Shown in pieces: positions 1-6,678 of a stretch of 16,608 nt of DNA. Numbering within the stretch: the stretch's first letter is position 1; each line of letters begins with the position of its first letter. The position numbers and the translations under genes are program-made. The DNA comes from Planctomycetota bacterium (GTDB taxonomy: Bacteria > Planctomycetota > Planctomycetia > Gemmatales > Gemmataceae): positions 1 through 16,608 of the forward strand of contig JAGWVO010000031.1 in the NCBI GenBank assembly GCA_018970845.1, given 5' to 3'. Below the pieces are notes generated by a model, which searched no databases, was not told the DNA's origin, and saw nothing but the letters and a program-made list of their open reading frames with translations.

Positions 1-27
1 CGGTGGGAATGGCATGGGTGTTGGTTG

Positions 28-54
28 ACCCGGCGCCTGACGGCGCTCGGCTCC
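28..54 (-). repeat. REP-like palindromic element, copy 1
   Basis: This is a 27-nt element just upstream of the RAYT-type transposase gene. On the + strand a stem of GCGCC (33-37) and GGCGC (42-46) closes a TGAC loop. A G-T wobble (32/47), a C-C mismatch (31/48) and two further C-G pairs (30/49, 29/50) extend the stem. On the - strand the element starts with GGAG, directly at the foot of the hairpin. Known REP elements carry a GTAG or GGAG tetranucleotide at this place, and RAYT proteins recognise it, which sets the orientation given here. The copy at 2507-2533 is identical over all 27 nt in the opposite orientation. Confidence 0.85.
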
Positions 55-64
55 AACCAGAGGT

Positions 65-79
65 ACGGCGCTCGGCTCC
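65..79 (-). repeat. Half REP element in tandem with copy 1
   Basis: The 16 nt ACGGCGCTCGGCTCCA at 40-55, one arm of REP copy 1 plus the GGAG foot, recur exactly at 65-80, a period of 25 nt. This second occurrence lacks the other hairpin arm, so it cannot form the REP stem alone. It lies just before the transposase ribosome-binding site. Confidence 0.7.
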
Positions 80-108
80 ACCGGTTGAGCCACGAGGAGA
101 CCCAGAGC

Positions 109-654
109 ATGGAGTTTGCCTCCTTCAGGTACTGGCTGTTCACCTGGACCTGCTACGGCCAGTGGCTGCCCGGAGACAGGCGCGGCTTCGTCGGAAATGT
201 GAGGCAAGAAGACGGAACACGGGCGATCCACAACCGCTTCGGCACCCCCTGCGATGCGGACATGCCGGGGCTGGAACAATGGGCCAGGCAACGGATGGCG
301 GACCGGGCCGTGACGCTTTCACGGGAAGATGCCGGGACGGTGCTGGCCCAAGTGCGGGACACAGCGGGCGTGAAGGGTTGGCCAATCATGGCGGCCAGCG
401 TGATGGTCAATCATGCGCACATTGTGGTTGGGATTGGAGGCGGGGAAGATTCCCGAACAGCCCTCACGGTTGTGAAGGCATGGGCCACGCGGGCCCTGAA
501 GAAGTCGCGGCCGGTGCCGGCGGGCGGATCGTTCTGGACGGCGAAGGGGTCGAGGCGGTGGTTGCGCGACGCGCGGGCCGTGCGGGACGCGGTCGCGTAT
601 GTGACCGACAAGCAGCCGAATCCGCTGGCTGTTTGGCGGGGTGATGGGATGTGA
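109..654 (+). CDS. REP-associated tyrosine transposase (RAYT, Y1/HUH superfamily)
   Basis: This 181-residue protein is a predicted single-strand DNA nuclease of the Y1 (IS200-like) superfamily, RAYT branch. It contains the HUH motif as NHAHIVVG (His102, His104), which would bind the catalytic metal, and a likely nucleophilic tyrosine at Tyr164 in AVAYVTDKQ. The N-terminal stretch with RYWLFTWTCYGQWLPG is typical of planctomycete members. The ATG at 109 is chosen because GAGGAGA at 94-100 lies 8 nt upstream; an in-frame TTG at 25 would run through the repeats. RAYTs are domesticated single-copy transposases thought to spread or maintain REP hairpins, and REP-like copies start 55 nt before this start codon. 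No clear REP is seen at its 3' end, unlike many RAYT loci. Family assignment is firm; activity is inferred. Confidence 0.88.
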   Translation: MEFASFRYWLFTWTCYGQWLPGDRRGFVGNVRQEDGTRAIHNRFGTPCDADMPGLEQWARQRMADRAVTLSREDAGTVLAQVRDTAGVKGWPIMAASVMVNHAHIVVGIGGGEDSRTALTVVKAWATRALKKSRPVPAGGSFWTAKGSRRWLRDARAVRDAVAYVTDKQPNPLAVWRGDGM

Positions 655-716
655 TGGAGAGCGATTGAGAGATGGATGGACCCGGGTGAGGAACTCGCGT
701 CGGCGGCTCCTCATTA

Positions 717-2375
717 CTACTTCAAATACTCATCTCTCGGCTGGCCGTTGACGGCGCGCAGCGTGGGGTGCGCCAGCACCCAGGCCCTCGAGGGCACGCC
801 GGTGCCGGACACCATCAACTCAGCCAAGGGCATGGCGTCGAGAGGCGACCAGTCGGCCACGGGACAACCCTCGGCATTCAGCCACTCGAGACGGGCGTTT
901 TTCAGCACTCGGAAATCGGAAAAACCCGTTCCGGAAACCGCCAATATCCGCAACGGCATCCGCTCAAGCGGGGTCCAGTCGGTCACGGGGGTGTGTCCAA
1001 CGCCCAGCTTGATCAGCGGCAGGTCGGCAATCGGCTTGAGGCTGGCGACAGGGTTCGAGTTGACCATGAGTTCGGCCAACGGAAGCGAGGCCAAGGGACC
1101 GAGGTCGGCGATGTCGTTCCAGCCGGCCTCGAGCCGGCCCAGCGGCATTCCGGCCAAGGGATCGAGGTTGGAAACCTGCTGTTGCACGCATTCCAGCGAG
1201 GTGAGCCGCAAGCCGCGAAGGCCATTCAGGCTTTGCAAGTTGCCGCGCAGGTTGCCGTTGCCGCAACCGCAGCCGACATGGCGCAGATGAACCAGCGCGC
1301 CGACGGGTGAAAGATCGGTGATGTCGCCGGCGGGAATATCGAGGCGCACCACGCGGCCTTCCTCCTCGCGCCAACGGCCAACCATGGGAAACCGGAGGTT
1401 GCGGCGCCTGAGTTCGGCATAGACGGCCTTCACCTGGTCGGCTGGCGAAAGGCCGTCGGGAAGCGTGAACGGCGGGTCGGGGGGTGGTTCGGGTGGCCGT
1501 GGTCGCCGCCAGGCGAACGGCGCGGCAACAGCCAGGGCGCCGGCGCCCACCGCCAGCGGAATCCATTTCCGGCGCGACCACCTGGGAGGTTCGAGGGCCG
1601 CTTCCAAGGCCTGCCGGAAGTCGGCGGCCGAGGCGAACCGGTCGGCCGCGGCGGGGGCGCATGCCCGGTGCAGGAACTTGTTGAAGGCGGGGCCGGCGTT
1701 TTTCCAAGGGCCGGACAGGTAGGCCCGCGGCAGCGACGGATAGTCGTCGGGGTCGGCGCCCGTGGCGCACTCGTACAGCACCTTTCCCAGGGCGTAAAGG
1801 TCGGCATCGGCTCCCGCGGATCCATCGGGCGGCAGGTAGGTGGGGGTGCCCGCCGGTCGGTTGTCGACCTCGCTGGAACAGGCGAGGCCAAGGTCGGCAA
1901 GCTTGGGCGCGCCGCTGACGAACAGGATGTTTCCGGGCTTGATGTCGCGGTGGGCGATGCCGTTGGCATGAAGCCATGCGGCGGTGTCGAGCAGGGAGGC
2001 GGCGAGGGGGCGGAGTTCGGCGGGAGGCATCGGGCCATGGTCGCGGAGATGGCGGGCGAGCGTTCGGGGGGCGTAGCCGGGTTCCCCGGGCCGGGAGGAG
2101 GTGGCCGGGTCGGCCAGGGGCATGGTGTAGTACAGGTGGCCGGTGGCGGCGGTGCCGACATGATGGATGTCGATGAGGCCGGGGTGCTTGCCCGGGCGCG
2201 AGCGGATCGAAACCAGGGCGGCATGCTCGCGCTCGGTGTGGTCGCCTCGGTGAAGCACCTTGAGGGCCATGGGCACGCCGGTCTGGTCGCGCACCACCAG
2301 CACGGTGCCGAAGGCGCCCTCCCCGGCGGTGCCGAGGATGGTGAAGTCGGGAAGCGCGTCGGGCGGCAGTGACAT
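717..2375 (-). CDS. Membrane Ser/Thr protein kinase with C-terminal leucine-rich repeats
   Basis: This 552-residue PknB-type kinase phosphorylates Ser/Thr of unknown targets. The cytoplasmic kinase domain (about 10-262) has the glycine loop GEGAFG (18-23), the ATP-binding Lys39 in MALKV, the catalytic loop HRDIKPGN (142-149) and the metal site Asp161 in DLG, in place of DFG. The activation segment is short, with GTPTYLPPD where APE is usual. All core catalytic residues are present. A basic stop (RWSRRK) precedes one membrane helix (271-289). A proline-rich linker follows, then about seven irregular leucine-rich repeats (about 345-540) of the DLxPLaxLPLxxL type, predicted to lie outside the cytoplasm as a ligand or protein sensor. 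This layout is common in planctomycetes. No Shine-Dalgarno sequence precedes the ATG. The gene converges on the transposase and lies downstream of a REP cluster. Confidence 0.92.
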   Translation of the reverse strand: MSLPPDALPDFTILGTAGEGAFGTVLVVRDQTGVPMALKVLHRGDHTEREHAALVSIRSRPGKHPGLIDIHHVGTAATGHLYYTMPLADPATSSRPGEPGYAPRTLARHLRDHGPMPPAELRPLAASLLDTAAWLHANGIAHRDIKPGNILFVSGAPKLADLGLACSSEVDNRPAGTPTYLPPDGSAGADADLYALGKVLYECATGADPDDYPSLPRAYLSGPWKNAGPAFNKFLHRACAPAAADRFASAADFRQALEAALEPPRWSRRKWIPLAVGAGALAVAAPFAWRRPRPPEPPPDPPFTLPDGLSPADQVKAVYAELRRRNLRFPMVGRWREEEGRVVRLDIPAGDITDLSPVGALVHLRHVGCGCGNGNLRGNLQSLNGLRGLRLTSLECVQQQVSNLDPLAGMPLGRLEAGWNDIADLGPLASLPLAELMVNSNPVASLKPIADLPLIKLGVGHTPVTDWTPLERMPLRILAVSGTGFSDFRVLKNARLEWLNAEGCPVADWSPLDAMPLAELMVSGTGVPSRAWVLAHPTLRAVNGQPRDEYLK

Positions 2376-2381
2376 GGCGAA

Positions 2382-2387
2382 AGTATA
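2382..2387 (-). promoter_or_regulatory. Possible -10 box close to the kinase start codon
   Basis: On the - strand the sequence before the kinase ATG reads TATACT TTCGCC ATG, so a good -10 hexamer ends only 6 nt before the start codon and no ribosome-binding site is visible. If it is used, the transcript would be leaderless or nearly so. I see no convincing -35, and the match may be chance. Confidence 0.3.
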
Positions 2388-2414
2388 GCGGGGGATGGGG
2401 GTTGTGCGACCCGG

Positions 2415-2441
2415 ACCCGGGGCCTGACGGCCCTCGGCTCC
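2415..2441 (-). repeat. REP-like palindromic element, copy 2
   Basis: This 27-nt copy differs from copy 1 at only two positions, 2421 (C to G) and 2432 (G to C). They face each other in the stem, so the C-G pair has become G-C and the hairpin GGGCC-TGAC-GGCCC is kept. The GGAG foot (read on the - strand) is unchanged. It is the first element in the gap between the kinase and the ABC-F gene, head-on to copy 3. Confidence 0.85.
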
Positions 2442-2493
2442 AAATCAGTGCTAAGGCCCTCGGCTCCAAATCAGTGCTAAGGCCCTCGGCTCC
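2429..2493. repeat. Tandem 26-bp half-REP repeats
   Basis: A 26-nt unit, GGCCCTCGGCTCC followed by AAATCAGTGCTAA, occurs exactly twice (2429-2454, 2455-2480), with a third partial unit of 13 nt (2481-2493). The first arm belongs to REP copy 2. The other two are half elements with the GGAG foot and one stem arm but no partner arm. Perfect identity points to recent duplication. It is too short and too few in units to be a CRISPR array. Confidence 0.85.
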
Positions 2494-2515
2494 TCGAACG
2501 GAATGTGGAGCCGAG
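2485..2515. terminator. Stem-loop between half-REP and inverted REP copy
   Basis: CTCGGCTCC (2485-2493) and GGAGCCGAG (2507-2515) are perfectly complementary, giving a 9-bp stem with a 13-nt loop. It lies 40 nt past the stop of the leftward ABC-F gene, so it could end or protect that transcript in the way paired REPs do. There is no T-run, so a classical intrinsic terminator is not supported. Confidence 0.35.
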
Positions 2516-2533
2516 CGCCGTCAGGCGCCGGGT
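2507..2533 (+). repeat. REP-like palindromic element, copy 3 (inverted)
   Basis: This is the exact reverse complement of copy 1 over 27 nt; the identity extends one more base on the GGAG side. It reads GGAG first on the + strand and faces copy 2 across 65 nt, a BIME-like arrangement of two REPs in opposite orientation. It starts 22 nt beyond the ABC-F stop codon, inside non-coding DNA. Confidence 0.85.
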
Positions 2534-2555
2534 AAAGGCACAAAGCGTTGACGGA

Positions 2556-4460
2556 TCAATTCAGCTCGGAGGCCTCTTCCCAGTGGAGGTACAGGCGGTC
2601 GAGCGTGGCCTTGACGGCCTCGAGGTTCTCCTGCACCTCCTTGGCCTTGCGGCCGTCGCGGTAGGTTTCGGGCTGTTCGAGAAGGCGGGCGAGCTCGTCG
2701 CGCTCCTCCTCGGCTTCCTCGATGTCGGCCTCGATCTCCTCCACCTGGCGGTAGGGAAACTGGCGCTTGCGCCTGACCGGCTCGGTTCGGGCCGCCGCGG
2801 GCTTGGCCGGCGCGGACTTCGCCGCCTTCGGCTGGGCCTCCTCGGCCCTGCTGGCCAGCAGCCTCTCGTACAGCTCCCAATTGCCGTGGACCACCTCGGC
2901 GCGCCCGGCGCCGTCGAGCACCACCAGCATCTCCGTCACGCGGTTGAGGAACCATCGGTCGTGGCTGACCACGATCACCGTGCCGCCGAAGCCGCGCAGC
3001 GCCTCCTCGAGGCTCTCGCAGGCCCACAGGTCGAGATGGTTGGTCGGCTCGTCAAGCACCAGCACATTCACGCCGCGCGCGGCGATGGCGGCCAGGGCCA
3101 CGCGGCTTTTCTCGCCGCCTGACAACCCCGACACCTTCTGGCCGACCATCTCGCCGTCGATGCCGAACGACCCGAGGATGTTGCGCAACTCCTGCTCGGT
3201 GAGTCGCGGGCCGTCGTCGATCCGCACCGAATCGAGGACGGTCTTTTCAGGATCGAGGCAGTGGAGGTGCTGGTCGTAGTAGCCGACCTTGGCATGGGCC
3301 CCCAGCCGCACCTCGCCCTTGTCGGCGGGTTCCTGCCCGAGAATGATGCGCAGCAGGGTGGTCTTGCCGCTGCCGTTGGGCCCGACAATGCCGACGCGCC
3401 TGCCGCGCTGCACCTGGAGCGACAGGCCCTTGAACAAGGTTTTGTCGAACGCCTTGGAGAGGCCCGTGGCGTCGATGACATTGTCGCCGGTGCGGGCGAC
3501 CTCGGCGCCGAAGGCGATGCCGGGGCCCGAGACCAGGACGGGCTTCTCGAGCCGCTCGATCTTGTCGAGCTGCTTCTGGCGCGAGGCGGCCTGCTTGTGG
3601 AGCTGGCCGTAGTTCACCCGGCGGATGTAGTCGACCTGGCGGGCGATCTCCTCCTGCTGGGCTTCCCAGGCCTTGAGGGCGGCCTCGTGCCTTTCGCGCC
3701 TGAGGCGCCAGTAGTGGCTGAAGTTGCCGGGATAGTTGTCGAGACCGGAACCCGACAGCTCGATGATCCGGTTGGCGACGCGGTCGAGGAAGGCGCGGTC
3801 GTGGCTGACGATGAGCATGCCCTGCGGCAGGCCGAGGAGGTGGTCCTCGAGCCAGCGGAGCGTGGCGATGTCGAGGTGGTTGGTGGGTTCGTCGAGCAGC
3901 AGCACATCGGGCCGGGCCAGCAGCAGCTTGGCCAGCATCAGCCGGTTGATCTGCCCGCCGGAGAAGGTGGAGACGGGTCGGTCGAACGCCTCGGGGGCGA
4001 ATCCCAGGCCGACGAGAACCCGCTCCACCTGGTGCTCGACGACAAACGACCCGGTGCTGTCGAGAAGGGAGTGGAGCCTGTCGAAGCGCGCGGCGGCCTG
4101 GGCGCGCAAGGCAGGATCCGCGGCATGGGCCATGTCGCTCGCGGCCTGTTCGAGTTCGGCCTGCGCGGCAAGCACCTCTCCCAGGGCGCGGCGGGCCTCC
4201 TCGATGAGCGTGGCCCCCGGGGCGAAGTCGGGCTGCTGCGACAGCAGGGCCGAGCGGGCGCCGGCATGGAGGTCGACATCGCCGGTGTCGGGCCGGTCGC
4301 GTCCGGCAAGGATTCTCAGGAGCGTGGTCTTGCCGCAGCCGTTGGGCCCGACGATGCCGACGCGCTCCCCGGCGTAGACCTCCAACCCGATTTCCCGGAA
4401 CAGGGGGTCGCGGTCAAATCCGCGGGAGAGGTCGCGGGCGCTGAGAAGGAGCGTGGGCAT
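2556..4460 (-). CDS. ABC-F family ATPase (Uup-like)
   Basis: This 634-residue soluble protein has two ABC ATPase domains and no membrane part. Domain 1 has Walker A GPNGCGKTT (38-46), signature FSGGQ (166-170) and Walker B LLLDEPTNHLD ending near 187. Domain 2 has Walker A GPNGSGKTT (360-368), signature LSGGE (446-450) and Walker B LVLDEPTNHLD (about 467-477). A charged helical linker (about 255-315) joins them. The C-terminus (571-634) is a Glu/Arg-rich coiled coil like that of Uup, after an Ala/Lys/Pro-rich tether. ABC-F proteins act on ribosomes or, for Uup, affect DNA structures and transposon excision. The ATG at 4460 is chosen over the longer frame because the protein then starts MPTLLLSARDLS and AAGG stands just upstream. 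It lies 11 nt behind the upstream gene, so the two are probably one transcript. The Uup assignment is likely but not certain. Confidence 0.92.
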   Translation of the reverse strand: MPTLLLSARDLSRGFDRDPLFREIGLEVYAGERVGIVGPNGCGKTTLLRILAGRDRPDTGDVDLHAGARSALLSQQPDFAPGATLIEEARRALGEVLAAQAELEQAASDMAHAADPALRAQAAARFDRLHSLLDSTGSFVVEHQVERVLVGLGFAPEAFDRPVSTFSGGQINRLMLAKLLLARPDVLLLDEPTNHLDIATLRWLEDHLLGLPQGMLIVSHDRAFLDRVANRIIELSGSGLDNYPGNFSHYWRLRRERHEAALKAWEAQQEEIARQVDYIRRVNYGQLHKQAASRQKQLDKIERLEKPVLVSGPGIAFGAEVARTGDNVIDATGLSKAFDKTLFKGLSLQVQRGRRVGIVGPNGSGKTTLLRIILGQEPADKGEVRLGAHAKVGYYDQHLHCLDPEKTVLDSVRIDDGPRLTEQELRNILGSFGIDGEMVGQKVSGLSGGEKSRVALAAIAARGVNVLVLDEPTNHLDLWACESLEEALRGFGGTVIVVSHDRWFLNRVTEMLVVLDGAGRAEVVHGNWELYERLLASRAEEAQPKAAKSAPAKPAAARTEPVRRKRQFPYRQVEEIEADIEEAEEERDELARLLEQPETYRDGRKAKEVQENLEAVKATLDRLYLHWEEASELN

Positions 4461-4471
4461 GGCCTTGGGAA

Positions 4472-5344
4472 TCAGTCGGGATGTTGCACCAGCACGCGCG
4501 AGGCGACGGCTCGATCGGGAGCGTGGGCGGCGAGGCGCTTCCAATGGGGGCGGGCGAGGGCGTCGTGCCCCGCCAAGGTGCGCCCCTGGGCCTCGAGGAA
4601 CACGATATCCGGATCATCGGGGAAGCGGGCCCTCAGGGCCTCCAGCTTGTCGAGGGCGGACCGGAATCTTGGCGAGTCGGCGATGCCGGCCAGCCAGCCG
4701 CGCATCTCGGCCACCAGGACGCCCTCATCGGCCCAGGCCGCGCGCAGCAGTTTCGAGGCGGCATGGTGCTTGCCGAGAAGCAATAGGGTCTCACCCAGCA
4801 TGACCTCGACGCGCCGGCTGTCGGGATCGAGGGCGCGCGCCGCCTGGAGGTGGTTGCGGGCCAGGCCCGGAAGCTCAAGCTCGAGGGCCTCGCGGGCCTG
4901 ATCCACCAGACGGTCGGCCTGCTCGCGGGGTGACAATTTCGCGCGCCTGCGGTCTCCCGAGGGAGGGAACGCCGGGGTGAGGCCCGGTTGCTGGCCGGAA
5001 CCAACGGCGATGTTGGCAGCCACGGGAACGGCGAAGGGCCCGAACGGGAACAAGGGAGCCGGGGCGGGTGCCAGCATGGCGACGCCGGGGAACCCGTACC
5101 CCCAGGGGGAACAGAGGCATGGGCCACGCCACCAGACGCCATAGGCGGGCACCACGGCGCCATAGCGGAAGCACGAGGAATACCCCGAAGCCCCCAGATT
5201 CACACGAATGTAGGACGCCTGGCTCACGGCCACGAGGCCCGGGGCGCACCAGCGCATGCCGGAATAGCTGAAAAACCAGAAGGTTCCAGCCTTGGCGGGC
5301 GTGGAAACCGCCAGAAGCACCAGCAAGGCGCAAGCCAGACGCAT
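4472..5344 (-). CDS. Exported protein with C-terminal TPR-like helices
   Basis: This 290-residue protein is not recognised as a named family. A clear Sec signal peptide, MRLACALLVLLAVSTPAKAG, opens it. Residues about 20-110 are rich in Gly, Pro, Trp, Tyr and Phe with several cysteines (WCAPG, SSCFRY, GPCLCSP), then a low-complexity Ala/Pro/Phe stretch. From about 130 on it is helical and charged, with repeats resembling tetratricopeptide units (QADRLVDQAREALELELPGLARNHLQAARALDPDS; LGETLLLLGKHHAASKLLRAAW). GGGAGG at 5355-5360 lies 10 nt before the ATG. It is the first gene of a probable two-gene unit with the ABC-F ATPase 11 nt downstream. It likely acts in the periplasm or on the outer membrane as a scaffold, but nothing shows a function. 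Confidence 0.75.
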   Translation of the reverse strand: MRLACALLVLLAVSTPAKAGTFWFFSYSGMRWCAPGLVAVSQASYIRVNLGASGYSSCFRYGAVVPAYGVWWRGPCLCSPWGYGFPGVAMLAPAPAPLFPFGPFAVPVAANIAVGSGQQPGLTPAFPPSGDRRRAKLSPREQADRLVDQAREALELELPGLARNHLQAARALDPDSRRVEVMLGETLLLLGKHHAASKLLRAAWADEGVLVAEMRGWLAGIADSPRFRSALDKLEALRARFPDDPDIVFLEAQGRTLAGHDALARPHWKRLAAHAPDRAVASRVLVQHPD

Positions 5345-5377
5345 GAGGCGACGCCCTCCCCGAAAACACGGCGCTTC

Positions 5378-5396
5378 TGAATTATTATCGTATCGG
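5378..5396. promoter_or_regulatory. Divergent AT-rich promoter region
   Basis: The sequence between the leftward exported-protein gene and the rightward Tm-1-like gene has an abrupt AT-rich core, GAATTATTATCGTATC (5379-5394), in otherwise very GC-rich DNA. It offers -10-like hexamers both ways (GATAAT on the - strand, TATTAT or TATCGT on the + strand). No clear -35 or operator is visible. Placement supports a shared divergent promoter region. Confidence 0.45.
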
Positions 5397-5451
5397 CGTG
5401 GTTCGCGCGTTCACTTCGCGAGTCGGAACGCGATTTTCCTTGGAAATTTCC

Positions 5452-6678
5452 ATGGCGACAACATTGAAGCCCAGGATTCTGGTGGTGGGAACCGCGGACA
5501 CCAAGGGGCGTGAACTGGCCTATTTGGCGGCATGCGCGCGGGAAATGGGGTGCGCCGCCGAAACCGTGGATGTCGGCACGCTGGGGGCCGCCGATCCGCC
5601 CACCGACATTTCCCGGGAAGTGGTGCTTTCGGCCGCGGGCGTTGGCGTTCCCGACGGGGACAGGGCCGAAAGGATCGGGAAAATGGGAGGGGCGCTGGCC
5701 CTTTACCTGGCTGCCGAGCATGGCGGGGGCAGGCTGGCCGGAGTGCTGGGACTGGGAGGCAGCGGAGGCACGGCGCTGCTGGCGGCGGGATTCGGGGCGC
5801 TGCCGGTGGGCGTGCCGAAGATGATCGTCTCGACGATGGCCTCGGGCCGGGTGGACGGCTATGTGGGCGCGACCGACCTGATCCTGGTTCCAAGCCTGGT
5901 GGATGTCGCGGGACTCAACCGGGTGCTGAGGCCCATCCTGAGGCGCGCCGCGGCGGCCATGGCGGGCATGGCGCTGGCGCCCGCGGAGGCCGGGGCCGTC
6001 GCCGACCGACCCGTGGCGGCGATGACCATGTTCGGTGTGACGACGCCCTGCGTGACCGGGGCCAGCCGGATCGTGGAGCAGGCGGGATGGGAACCGATGG
6101 TGTTCCATGCCACCGGAACGGGCGGGAAGATCATGGAACGGCTCGTGGCCTCGGGAAGCATCGCCGGGGTGATCGACGCGACGACGACGGAAGTGGCCGA
6201 CGAGATTGTCGGCGGGGTGATGCCGGGCGGGCCGGGGCGGATGGAGGCGATCGTCCGGGCGGGAGTTCCGTATGTGGTGTCGGTGGGGGCGCTCGACATG
6301 GTGAACTTCGGGCCGCTCGAGACGGTTCCCGGGAAGTTCAACGGGCGGAAATTCCACAGGCACAACGCGCAGGTGACGCTGATGCGGACCACGGCGGAGG
6401 AGAACCGGGCGTTCGGCCGCTTCATCGCCGGGAAGCTGAACGCCTCAAAGGCCCCCTGGTCGGTGGTGCTGCCGGCGACGGGGGTGTCGGCGCTCGACGC
6501 ACCGGGGCAGCCGTTCCATGATCCGGAGGCCACGGAGGCGCTCCTTGGGACATTGCGGGCGGAGCTGAAGCCCGGCCCGGGGCGTACCGTGGCCTCGCAC
6601 CGCGGTCATATCAACGATCCTGAATGTTCTGAATTGATGGCCGGCGAGTTCCTGAGGCTGGCGGGGGGGAAGTCATGA
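5452..6678 (+). CDS. Tm-1-like ATP-binding protein (UPF0261)
   Basis: This 408-residue protein matches the UPF0261 family, the bacterial counterpart of the N-terminal half of tomato Tm-1, which blocks tomato mosaic virus replication. The bacterial role is unknown; a nucleotide-binding or small-molecule enzyme is assumed. Family marks are GTADTKG (13-19), LGGSGGT (101-107), FGVTTPCV, FHATGTGG, a DATTTEVADEIVGG run, GALDMVNFGP, HRHNAQVTLMRTT and LPATGVSALDAPGQPFHDPEA. Length is normal for the family. The ATG at 5452 is preferred to a GTG at 5398 because the family starts near KPRILVVGTADTKG and GGAA lies upstream. Its stop overlaps the next start codon by ATGA, so the two proteins are probably made together and may act as a complex, as their fusion in plants suggests. 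Confidence 0.92.
   Translation: MATTLKPRILVVGTADTKGRELAYLAACAREMGCAAETVDVGTLGAADPPTDISREVVLSAAGVGVPDGDRAERIGKMGGALALYLAAEHGGGRLAGVLGLGGSGGTALLAAGFGALPVGVPKMIVSTMASGRVDGYVGATDLILVPSLVDVAGLNRVLRPILRRAAAAMAGMALAPAEAGAVADRPVAAMTMFGVTTPCVTGASRIVEQAGWEPMVFHATGTGGKIMERLVASGSIAGVIDATTTEVADEIVGGVMPGGPGRMEAIVRAGVPYVVSVGALDMVNFGPLETVPGKFNGRKFHRHNAQVTLMRTTAEENRAFGRFIAGKLNASKAPWSVVLPATGVSALDAPGQPFHDPEATEALLGTLRAELKPGPGRTVASHRGHINDPECSELMAGEFLRLAGGKS

Noticed and set aside
25..108. Longer N-terminus of the transposase from TTG at 25
   Set aside because: It would translate the REP and half-REP repeats, lacks a ribosome-binding site, and the ATG at 109 has GAGGAGA 8 nt upstream.
679..709. Possible degenerate REP after the transposase (ACCCGGG...CGGCTCC)
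   Set aside because: Only the outer ends resemble the element; the TGAC loop and arms are absent, so similarity is not above chance.
686..710. Possible terminator between the converging transposase and kinase genes (GAGGA...TCCTC)
   Set aside because: The stem is 5 bp plus a mismatch with a long loop and no T-run.
964..2469. Arg/Pro-rich 501-codon frame on the - strand
   Set aside because: It overlaps the kinase in another frame, has low-complexity basic composition, and runs into the REP region.
2429..2493. Short CRISPR-like array
   Set aside because: Repeats run on without unique spacers; the whole 26-nt unit is repeated and one part equals a REP arm.
3261..4901. Long open frame of 546 codons on the + strand
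   Set aside because: It runs antisense to the ABC-F gene and is explained by high GC third-position bias; the opposite strand has full Walker and signature motifs.
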